In this document: one piece after another, positions 7,571-15,600 of the stretch
Layout: each line of letters begins with the position of its first letter
How positions within the stretch are numbered: the stretch's first letter is position 1
Assembly (NCBI GenBank): GCA_905235825.1
Contig: CAJONH010000127.1
Location: 1-18,800, forward strand
Source of the DNA: Candidatus Gastranaerophilales bacterium
GTDB taxonomy: Bacteria; Cyanobacteriota; Vampirovibrionia; Gastranaerophilales; Gastranaerophilaceae
Length of the DNA stretch: 18,800 nucleotides
Direction: 5' to 3'
The notes under the pieces: generated by a model
Databases searched by the model: none
The model's input: only the letters and a program-made list of their open reading frames with translations
What the model was told of the DNA's origin: nothing
Position numbers and translations under genes: made by a program

Positions 7571-9424
7571 ATGGAAACACTTACTATTGATATAAAAAAA
7601 GAACAGGAAAAAGCACAAGAATTAATAAAAAAACAAGGGCGAAGAATACTTGTTTGTGCAAGTACAGGATGTCTTGCCAACGGTGCACTTGATATAATAG
7701 CTAAATTCAAAGAACTTGGAGCTGATGCAGGAGTTCTTACAAAAGAAGCTAAAATGAGTGTTATACCAACAGGCTGTATAGGTTTTTGCGAACAAGGCTG
7801 TTTGGTTGTTATACCGGATAGAAAACTTACTTACGTTCACGTAAAAAAAGAGGATGTAGAAGAAATATATAATTCACTTAAAAATGATACCGTTGTTGAA
7901 CGTTTATTATATGTTGATCCTGCATTAAATAAAAAAATCGTAAACAATGAAGAAATGAATTTTTATGCAAAACAAACAAGAACTGCAATGAAAAATTGCG
8001 GTTTAATAAATCCAGAAAGCATAGATGAAGCAATAGCAGCAGGTGCTTACAGTGCATTAGCAAAAGTTTTGGAAAAAAATAATCAGGAATACGTATTAAA
8101 AGAAATTGAAGATTCAGGATTAAGAGGCAGAGGCGGCGGCGGTTTTCCGACAGGAAAAAAATGGAGAAGCGTAAACAAACATCAGGGCGGTAAATCCTAT
8201 GTTGTTTGTAACGGTGATGAAGGCGACCCCGGTGCATTTATGGATAGAAGTGTTATGGAGGATGACCCGAATAAACTTCTTGAAGGTATGGCTATTGCTG
8301 CTTTTGCTGTAGGTGCGGATGAAGGCTATATATATGTTCGTGCAGAATATCCGCTTGCCATAAAACGTTTAAAACTGGCTATAAAAGCTGCGGAAGAAAG
8401 AAACCTTTTAGGTTCAAATATAATGGGAACAAATTTCAGCTTCCATATACACATAAAAGAAGGGGCAGGAGCTTTTGTCTGCGGTGAATCATCAGCATTA
8501 ATAGCTTCTATTGAAGGCGAAAGGGGTATGCCCAGACCAAAAAATATCCACATGGCAGAATGCGGATTATTTAAACGTCCGACTCTTTTAAACAACGTTG
8601 AAACATTTGCGAATGTTCCTTTAATTATATTAAACGGAGCAGACTGGTTTGCTTCAATGGGTACGGAAGGTTCAAAAGGTACAAAAACATTTGCACTTAC
8701 TGGTGAAGTTAATAATACGGGTCTTGTTGAAGTTCCTATGAATACTACACTCCGTCAAATTATATTTGATATAGGCGGAGGTATAAGAAACGGCAAAAAA
8801 TTCAAAGCAGTTCAATTAGGAGGCCCATCAGGCGGCTGTTTAACGGAAGAACATCTTGATATGCCAATGGATTATGACCAATTAACCAAAGTCGGGGCAA
8901 TGGTAGGTTCAGGCGGTCTTGTTGTAATGAATGAAGATACCTGCATAGTTGAAGTAGCAAGATTTTTCATGAACTTTACATGTAATGAAAGCTGCGGTAA
9001 ATGTACACCTTGCCGTGAAGGTACAAAACAAATGCTTACTATTTTGGAAAGAATAGTAAAAGGAGAAGGTAAACCTGAAGACCTTGATATGCTTCAAGAA
9101 CTTGGTGAAATTATAAAAGCAGGTTCTTTATGCGGACTTGGAAAATCAGCACCAAATCCTGTTCTTTCAACATTGAAATACTTTAGAGATGAATATATTG
9201 CTCATATAAAAGATAAAAGATGTCCTGCAGGTGTCTGCAAGTCAATGACACACTATGAAATACAAGCAGATTTATGCAAAGGCTGTACTAAATGTGCCAG
9301 AAATTGTCCTGTTGGAGCTATTTCGGGTACGCTAAAACAACCGCATACAATTGACCAATCCAAATGTATTAAGTGCGGTGCCTGCCTTAATAATTGTTCG
9401 TTTAAGGCAATAATTACAAAATAG
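7571..9424 (+). CDS. hydB: [FeFe]-hydrogenase beta subunit, NuoF-like NAD(P)H/FMN protein
   Basis: HydB is the flavin subunit that exchanges electrons with NAD(P)H in soluble trimeric hydrogenases. I start it at the ATG at 7571 (617 residues), one base after the hydC stop, because the AAAGAGA stretch at 7555-7561 is well spaced for it; an in-frame ATG at 7562 would add three residues. Domains in order: a thioredoxin-like [2Fe-2S] domain (C29, C34, C69, C73); the NAD/FMN Rossmann-like domain with GLRGRGGGGFPTGKKW and NGDEGDPGAF, then FVCGESSALIASIEG; the [4Fe-4S] site CGKCTPCREGT plus a distal Cys in SLCGLG; and a C-terminal pair of [4Fe-4S] ferredoxin motifs (CKGCTKCARNCP and CIKCGACLNNC). 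This four-part layout matches electron-bifurcating HydB/HndC and is longer than complex I NuoF. Confidence 0.94.
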   Translation: METLTIDIKKEQEKAQELIKKQGRRILVCASTGCLANGALDIIAKFKELGADAGVLTKEAKMSVIPTGCIGFCEQGCLVVIPDRKLTYVHVKKEDVEEIYNSLKNDTVVERLLYVDPALNKKIVNNEEMNFYAKQTRTAMKNCGLINPESIDEAIAAGAYSALAKVLEKNNQEYVLKEIEDSGLRGRGGGGFPTGKKWRSVNKHQGGKSYVVCNGDEGDPGAFMDRSVMEDDPNKLLEGMAIAAFAVGADEGYIYVRAEYPLAIKRLKLAIKAAEERNLLGSNIMGTNFSFHIHIKEGAGAFVCGESSALIASIEGERGMPRPKNIHMAECGLFKRPTLLNNVETFANVPLIILNGADWFASMGTEGSKGTKTFALTGEVNNTGLVEVPMNTTLRQIIFDIGGGIRNGKKFKAVQLGGPSGGCLTEEHLDMPMDYDQLTKVGAMVGSGGLVVMNEDTCIVEVARFFMNFTCNESCGKCTPCREGTKQMLTILERIVKGEGKPEDLDMLQELGEIIKAGSLCGLGKSAPNPVLSTLKYFRDEYIAHIKDKRCPAGVCKSMTHYEIQADLCKGCTKCARNCPVGAISGTLKQPHTIDQSKCIKCGACLNNCSFKAIITK

Positions 9425-9436
9425 AGGAATGAAAAA

Positions 9437-11191
9437 ATGAGCGATAAAAAAACATTATTTATAAATAACGTAGAAGTTGAATTTACGGATGAAAAAACAG
9501 TCTTAGACGTAATGAGAAAGAATGGTTTCGATGTTCCTACATTTTGTGCAAGACCTGATTTAACGCAGTTCGGAGCTTGCAGAATGTGCGTAGTTGAACA
9601 AGAAGGCAGGGGTATTCAAGCATCATGTACCATGCCTCCGAAAGAAGGAATGAAAATTCTTTCAAACACACAAAAAGTAAGAAAAATAAGAAAAACCATA
9701 CTTGAATTATTATTGGCTAATCACAAAAGGGAATGTTTAACGTGTGACAAATCGGGAAATTGCGAACTTCAAAAGTATTCTGCCGAATACGGTATTGAGA
9801 ATATCAGATTTCCAAAACTTGAAGAAAAAGATTACAAACCCCTTGATACGTTTAATCCTTCACTTGTTCGTGACCCGTCTAAATGTATATTATGCGGAGC
9901 ATGTGTAAGAGCTTGCAGTGAATTTCAAGGTCATAGTGTTTTAGGCTTTGTAAACAGAGGTCATAATACAACTGTAGAACCTATGAACGGCAGGTATTTA
10001 AGTCAGGTGGATTGTGTATTCTGCGGTCAGTGTCAGGCGGTATGTCCAACGGGTGCTATTTCAATTAAATCTGATATAGATAGAGTTTGGGAAAAAATAA
10101 ACGATTCAACGAAAAAAGTTGTTATTCAAATTGCCCCGTCTGTTCGTGTAGCACTCGGGGAGGAATTTAATCTTGATGCAGGCGATAATACAATCGGTAA
10201 AATATATGCGGCAGCAAGAAGATTAGGTTTTAATCTAATATTTGATACTAATTTTTCAGCTGACTTGACAATAACGGAAGAAGCAAACGAGCTTGTTGAA
10301 AGACTGACTAAAGGCGGAGTGCTTCCTATGTTTACTTCTTGCTGTCCTGCGTGGGTAAGATATATGGAAACTCAGCATCCGGATATGCTTGAACATTTAT
10401 CAAGCTGTAAATCTCCTCAAGGTATGCTATCTCCGGTTATTAAGGAATTTTTACCAAAATATTATGAGGGATACAAAAAAGAAGATATAGTTGTAGTTTC
10501 CGTTATGCCGTGTACTGCAAAAAAATATGAAGCAATAAGAGAACAATTATATGGTGAAACTGATATTGTTCTGACAACTCAAGAATTTGCAAAGATGATT
10601 AAATCAGCGGGTATTGACTTTAAAAAATTAAAAGATGAACAGGCTGATTCTCCGTTTGGTTTATATTCGGGAGCAGGTACAATATTCGGAGCATCGGGCG
10701 GAGTTGCGGAAGCAGCCGTTAGAACGGCATATTATTATGTAACCGGAGAAGAATTATCTAATATTGATATAACACCGTTAAGAGGTGTAGATGCTTCATC
10801 AAGAACAAAAGATACTATTATTGATATAAAAGGAAAAAAAGTAAAAGTCAGAGTAATTTCCACATTAAAAGAAGCAGAAAAATCAATAAAAGAAATAAAA
10901 GAAGGCAAAGCCGATTTTCAAATAATGGAAGTTATGGCATGTCCGGGCGGATGTATAAACGGCGGCGGTCAGCCCTTCAGCTGTGAAGATGCTTCAATAA
11001 AAGAAAAAAGAGCAAAAGGATTATACAGCGAAGATAAAAACCTTGAATACAGAAAATCACACAAAAATCCTGATATTATAAAATTATATGCTGAATGTTT
11101 GGGCGGAAAACCGGGAAGTCATGAAGCTCATAAGTTTTTACATACAAAATATTCGGATAAATTTACAGGCTCATACAAAGATATAAAATAG
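9437..11191 (+). CDS. hydA: [FeFe]-hydrogenase catalytic subunit HydA
   Basis: HydA makes or consumes H2 at the H-cluster. The 584-residue protein has the M3-type layout. The [2Fe-2S] plant-type ferredoxin domain has ligands C37, C48, C51 and C64. The His-ligated [4Fe-4S] site is H96, C100, C103, C109. Two [4Fe-4S] motifs follow (C150/153/156/160 and C193/196/199/203). The H-cluster domain has the three signatures TSCCPAW (C302 proton relay, C303 ligand), MPCTAKKYE (C359) and MACPGGCINGGGQP (C502, C506), so every expected ligand is present. AGAGGA (9423-9428) overlaps the hydB stop and is well placed for the ATG. It lacks the extra C-terminal [2Fe-2S] domain of Thermotoga-type HydA. Maturases HydE/F/G are not in the window. 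With HydB and HydC it probably bifurcates electrons between ferredoxin and NAD(P)H. Confidence 0.97.
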   Translation: MSDKKTLFINNVEVEFTDEKTVLDVMRKNGFDVPTFCARPDLTQFGACRMCVVEQEGRGIQASCTMPPKEGMKILSNTQKVRKIRKTILELLLANHKRECLTCDKSGNCELQKYSAEYGIENIRFPKLEEKDYKPLDTFNPSLVRDPSKCILCGACVRACSEFQGHSVLGFVNRGHNTTVEPMNGRYLSQVDCVFCGQCQAVCPTGAISIKSDIDRVWEKINDSTKKVVIQIAPSVRVALGEEFNLDAGDNTIGKIYAAARRLGFNLIFDTNFSADLTITEEANELVERLTKGGVLPMFTSCCPAWVRYMETQHPDMLEHLSSCKSPQGMLSPVIKEFLPKYYEGYKKEDIVVVSVMPCTAKKYEAIREQLYGETDIVLTTQEFAKMIKSAGIDFKKLKDEQADSPFGLYSGAGTIFGASGGVAEAAVRTAYYYVTGEELSNIDITPLRGVDASSRTKDTIIDIKGKKVKVRVISTLKEAEKSIKEIKEGKADFQIMEVMACPGGCINGGGQPFSCEDASIKEKRAKGLYSEDKNLEYRKSHKNPDIIKLYAECLGGKPGSHEAHKFLHTKYSDKFTGSYKDIK

Positions 11192-11215
11192 ATAAAATAT
11201 TTTAAAGTCTATATT

Positions 11216-11250
11216 AAAACAGAACATTTAGTATAAGTGTTCTGTTTTTT
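11216..11250 (+). terminator. Intrinsic terminator of the hyd operon
   Basis: The arms AACAGAACA (11218-11226) and TGTTCTGTT (11238-11246) form a perfect 9-bp stem, extendable by two A-T pairs to 11216 and 11248, with an 11-nt loop and a run of six T's. It lies 26 nt after the hydA stop. Confidence 0.88.
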
Positions 11251-11327
11251 ATGAAATAAAGATTTTATAAAGGCACTGTTTATGTGTGTTACACTTAAAA
11301 TAGGGATTAAGTTAAAAGGAGATAATC

Positions 11328-12446
11328 ATGATACCTATTTTAGATTCAAAAAGACAATATGCAAAAATCGGAAAAGAAATAGAAAAAGAAGTACTGGAAG
11401 TTTTGGCATCCGGTTCATATATTTTAGGCAAACATAATAAAGCATTCCAAAGTGAATTTTCTGATTTTGTCGGAACTAAGTTTTCGGTAGGATTAAACTC
11501 CGGAACAGATGCATTACATCTTGCATTAAGAGCTTTAAATATAGGCAGAGGTGATGAAGTTATTACAACTGCTTTTACTTTTGTTGCTACTGCAAGTGCA
11601 ATTGGTTTAGCCGGTGCAACTCCTGTTTTTGTTGATATTAATCCCGACACATTTAATATAGATGCAGATTTAATTGAGGCGGCTATCACACCAAAAACAA
11701 AAGCAATTATCCCTGTTCATTTATATGGTCAGCCTGCTGAAATGGATAAAATTATGGATATAGCTAAACGTCATAATTTAAAAGTTGTAGAAGATTGCTG
11801 TCAGGCAATAGGTGCGGAATATAAAGGACAGAAAGTCGGTTCTTTTGGTGATTTCGGATGTTTTAGTTTCTACCCAACAAAAAATTTAGGCGGTATGGGT
11901 GACGGCGGTATGATTACCTGTAATGACGAAAAACTTTATAACAGAATTATTGCTCTTAGAAATCACGGCGGTGCAATAAGATACTATCACGATGAGTTGG
12001 GTGTAAATTCCAGACTCGATGAAATTCAGGCAGCCATTTTAAGAGTCAAATTAAACTATATAAATCAATGGAATGAAGCAAGACGTGAAAATGCATACAG
12101 ATATAATAAAATGTTTGAAAAATATACTGAAATTCAAACCCCAAAAGAACTTCATGATTCTTATTGCGTTTATCACCAGTATACAATCAGAATTGAAAAC
12201 AGAGATGAAGTTCATAAACTTCTTGCTGAAAACGGTGTAGGTGCAATGATATATTATCCTGTTCCTTTACATTTACAAAAATTACATAAAGAACTCGGAT
12301 ATAAAGAAGGAGATTTGCCGTTAACGGAAAAAGATACTAAACTTGTATTATCGCTTCCAATGTTTCCTGAAATAACCGAAGAAGAACAACAGCAAGTTGT
12401 TGATACTGTTGTAAAATGTTTAAATATGACTAAGCAGACAGTTTAA
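11328..12446 (+). CDS. DegT/DnrJ/EryC1/StrS family PLP-dependent sugar aminotransferase
   Basis: This 372-residue fold-type I PLP enzyme typically transfers an amino group from glutamate to a keto group of a nucleotide sugar used for surface polysaccharide or LPS. Visible family features are NSGTDALHLAL (57-67, phosphate/cofactor binding) and the PLP-ring aspartate region VVEDCCQAIGA (D156). The Schiff-base lysine K185 lies in FSFYPTKNLGGMGDGG, followed by LRNHGG, the substrate region NSRLDEIQAAIL, and the C-terminal YYPVPLHLQ. AAGGAG (11316-11321) is 6 nt before the ATG. A possible -10 (TAAAAT, 11296-11301) lacks a convincing -35. It is a single-gene unit with its own terminator, so the exact sugar cannot be inferred from neighbours. 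It resembles 3-amino-sugar synthases such as FdtB/QdtB more than secondary-metabolite members, but this is a guess. Confidence 0.9.
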   Translation: MIPILDSKRQYAKIGKEIEKEVLEVLASGSYILGKHNKAFQSEFSDFVGTKFSVGLNSGTDALHLALRALNIGRGDEVITTAFTFVATASAIGLAGATPVFVDINPDTFNIDADLIEAAITPKTKAIIPVHLYGQPAEMDKIMDIAKRHNLKVVEDCCQAIGAEYKGQKVGSFGDFGCFSFYPTKNLGGMGDGGMITCNDEKLYNRIIALRNHGGAIRYYHDELGVNSRLDEIQAAILRVKLNYINQWNEARRENAYRYNKMFEKYTEIQTPKELHDSYCVYHQYTIRIENRDEVHKLLAENGVGAMIYYPVPLHLQKLHKELGYKEGDLPLTEKDTKLVLSLPMFPEITEEEQQQVVDTVVKCLNMTKQTV

Positions 12447-12461
12447 AATCAATTTTCGACT

Positions 12462-12494
12462 AAGGCGGTTATAATTTATATAACTGCCTTTTTT
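12462..12494 (+). terminator. Intrinsic terminator of the aminotransferase gene
   Basis: The arms AAGGCGGTTATA (12462-12473) and TATAACTGCCTT (12479-12490) pair over 12 bp with a single G-U wobble and a 5-nt loop. Six T's in a row follow (12489-12494, the first two inside the arm). It starts 15 nt after the stop codon. Confidence 0.88.
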
Positions 12495-12520
12495 GGGAAT
12501 GAAATTAAAATCATTTGTTG

Positions 12521-12660
12521 TATAATATTCAAAGAAAAGAACAGAAAACACATAGAATTTTCTGTCCTATCAACATAAACTAAAAGTAGTTTGTTGAATA
12601 AAAAAAAGAGATTTCGTTTTAAAAATGAGGCTGATAAATGTTCAGCCTCATTTATTTTTT
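12521..12660 (+). ncRNA. Candidate small RNA of three hairpins (speculative)
   Basis: In the convergent gap a perfect TATAAT (12521-12526, no good -35) is followed by three stem-loops. The first is ACAGAAAA/TTTTCTGT (12541-12548 with 12558-12565). The second is CAACA-[TA]-AACTA paired with TAGTT-TGTTG around an AAAG loop (12571-12596, 10 bp with a 2-nt bulge). The third is the strong 12-bp hairpin at 12623-12653, followed on this strand by a T-rich run. A transcript from about 12533 to 12660 would be about 128 nt. No known RNA family is recognised, and the elements may be only terminators and chance A/T pairing. Confidence 0.25.
12623..12653 (-). terminator. Intrinsic terminator of the RTX gene (possibly bidirectional)
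   Basis: AAATGAGGCTGA (12623-12634) and TCAGCCTCATTT (12642-12653) form a perfect 12-bp stem with a 7-nt loop, starting 13 nt beyond the stop codon of the minus-strand RTX gene. The T-tract is present on both strands (TTTTTAAAA on minus, TTTATTTTTT on plus), so it can stop transcripts from both sides. Confidence 0.85.
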
Positions 12661-12666
12661 ATTGTT

Positions 12667-15600
12667 TTATGCGGAAGTTATATTATCAGCCGTAAATGTT
12701 TGAAGGAAATTATTCTTATCTGCAGCGACAGTTCCGTTAAATACATCTGAAACAGAAACGTAATCGTGATATTTTAACCAGCCTGCAACACTTTCTGCTA
12801 TTTTTGCTATATCAACAGTCACTGCAGCATTATTTCCGACTGCAATTTCAGCTTTATTATTTCTGCCCAAATCCATTGATATTTTCTTTGCATCAAATGC
12901 AGATACGGCACCTGATGTTATTGTATCTTTTACGATTGAATAACCCGTTACAACATAACCTGATTTTGCTACGGAAGTTGAAACACGAACTACATCGGCA
13001 TAGAAAGAATAATTTGTTCCGTTTGTAGCTGCACCGATTTTTGTAATATCATCAAATTTGAATGTACTGATACCGCTTGTATCGGATATAATCATATCAT
13101 TATCGAAGACGAATGAGGTTAAATCATAAGTATCTTTACCCGCACCGCCGTTCAGATTATTTTTTCCTCCGGTAGTTGTAATTTTGAACGTATCATTACC
13201 TGCACCTGCAGCTATAACATTAGTACCGCCGTTTATGGTTATAATATCGTTTCCTGCCCCTGTATTAACGGTATTTTTTCCGTTTGAAACAGTAAATATA
13301 TCATTACCTGCACCCGTATCTATAACATTAGTACCGCCGGATATGGTTACATCATCATCTCCCGCACCGGATTTAATGTTATTTGTACCGTTACTAACGT
13401 TCAATTTATCAATACCGGCTCCCGCATCAATAATATTAGTTCCCCCACTTATTGTTACATTATCATCTCCTGCTCCTGTCTTAATATTATTTGAACCTGC
13501 AGAGATGTTAAATGTATCATTACCTGCTCCTGAATCTATTATGTTATTGCTGTTAGCAGATATGGTATATTTGTCTGAACTTGCACCCGATTTGATATTA
13601 TTAATACTGTTCGTTCCTGTAATGTCGAAGGTCGATAAGTCATTTCTGCTTCCGCTTGAAATAATTTTATTCGTACCGCTTGTGCTTGTAATATTAAATT
13701 TATCACTGCCTGCACCCGCATTAATAACATTTTCACCTGCACTCAAGGCATAAGAATCGTTTCCTTTTCCTGTTACGACGTTATTTATACCGCCGTTTAA
13801 TGACAAAATATTATTTCCTGCACTTGTTCTGATTGTATTTGTTCCGTTTGATACAGTTATATTATCATTACCGTTTCCTGTAGTAATTCTGTTTGTTCCG
13901 ATACTGTTAATATCTACGGTATTATTACCGTTGCCGAGATTTACCGTATTTGAAGAACCTCCGTTACTTGCAGTAAATTTGTCATTACCTGCACCTGTTA
14001 CGATATTATTAGTACCTTCATTTTCGGTAATATCATTATTACCCGATTTTATTCTTACCGTATCATTATAATTTGAACCTTTAACAGTATCGTCGCCTGC
14101 TCCCGACGTAATTGTTACACCTCTTACAGTATCGGAAACATAGTCTTCAACGTCAAAATAATCAGACATATCAGAACCTTTAAGAATACCTTTTTTATCG
14201 GCAGCTTCTTCAGCATCATAAGTTGAATCTTTTGAAAGCGAAGATAATGAGTCTGAAATAGATTTCCAATCGTACATATCTTTACCGTTAATCTGCACGT
14301 TTGCCCCTGTTTTACCCGACATATATGATTTTATTATGATATTTTTACTACCAACGGAAAGTGTCAAGTCTTTAGTAGTATCATCAACAGTATAAGTCAT
14401 AGAGGATATATCATCAGTAGAAGCGAATTTTAGATTTAAATTTTCACCTTTTGTAAGATTTATTGTAGAATTACCCATTGAAGAAAGAGAATAATTTATT
14501 GTGTTATTGCTTGCCCCCATTGTAAATTCCGCATCTGCCGAACCCATTGTTATACTTTCATTATATGAAGTACCCGTAAATGATTTACCTGATATTGTTC
14601 CAACATCTATCACTGCATCTTTTAATATAGAATAAGTTGTTTCTATTTTTTGTGAATTTGCAGCAATTAATTTATCGACTTTAGCCGTTTTAAAGAAATC
14701 TTTTATAAGTAAGGAAGATGCTTTTGCACCGACTGTATTATGAGAATTGGATATTGATAAATCATCACCTGATTTTGTAAAGATTAAATCTTTAAATTCA
14801 TAGCCTGATTCTCCCTTAAAGAATTGAAGAACATCTTTAGCGGTTGCATTATTAACCGTATCATTGCCAAATGCATTAGAAGCATCTGTTTCCGTAAAGT
14901 AAAGAGTATTAATACCGCCATTTAAATTGATTGTATCATTACCTTCATTACCTGCAATAAAATCATTTCCTTTTGAGGAATATATAACGTCATTTCCAAA
15001 ACCACCGTTAAGTTCTGAGCCTGTAGCATTAATTTTTGCATAGAATTTATCACTGCTTCCGTCGAGTTCAGATATGTTCAAGTCTGATTTCAAGGTTGAT
15101 TTTGAACCGGCAACGATAATATCATCGCCTGCCCCTCCGGAAATTATATCGTGACCTGCTGTTCCGCCAAATAGTATGTCTTTTCCGCTTCCGCCCGTTA
15201 TAATATCATTTGAAGCACTTCCAAAAACGGTATCTTCTAAAGTATTATCCGTTCCTGCATCCGACAAATTCGCCTTTGCAAAAATCTGATAAATTTTACC
15301 GTCAGCACTGCTTTCATAGCTTTGAAGCGATTTACCCGCATTTTTCAGTGTTACAATTTCACTTAAACCTTTAACGGACGTATAATCTGAAACATTATCC
15401 ACATAAATCTTTCCGTCGGTAGAATATGAAACACTTGCTGTTTTTGTTGAAACATGAGTAGCTGCATCAAAAAGAGTATCTGCTGCTAATCCTTCTTCAC
15501 TTAATACATTTAAATTAAGTCTGTTTTCAATTAAATTACCTTTTGAATCATTTACATAAAAATCTTTTATGGTAATTTTATTTGTAGTTTCATTTCCCGA

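Noticed and set aside
7878..8237. Minus-strand ORF of 119 codons inside hydB
   Set aside because: It lies opposite strongly conserved HydB motifs and its composition (Leu/His/Phe-rich) is typical of an antisense shadow. Other antisense ORFs (203-385, 462-650, 2374-2607, 4115-4399, 5735-5956, 8326-8595, 11312-11689) were dropped for the same reason.
7075..9424. Respiratory complex I subunits NuoE and NuoF
   Set aside because: No other nuo genes follow, HydB has the extra N- and C-terminal cluster domains, and hydA is directly downstream in the same operon.
13184..13753. Plus-strand ORF of 189 codons, antisense to the RTX repeats, rich in PAPV motifs
   Set aside because: It is the mirror of the periodic GAGND-coding DNA on the other strand. 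Its Pro/Ala repeats follow from the repeat codons and it has no ribosome site.
13120..14112. Regularly spaced repeats that could suggest a CRISPR or DNA satellite
   Set aside because: The period is in frame (54 bp), the repeats are diverged at DNA level and there are no unique spacers; they are protein-coding RTX units.
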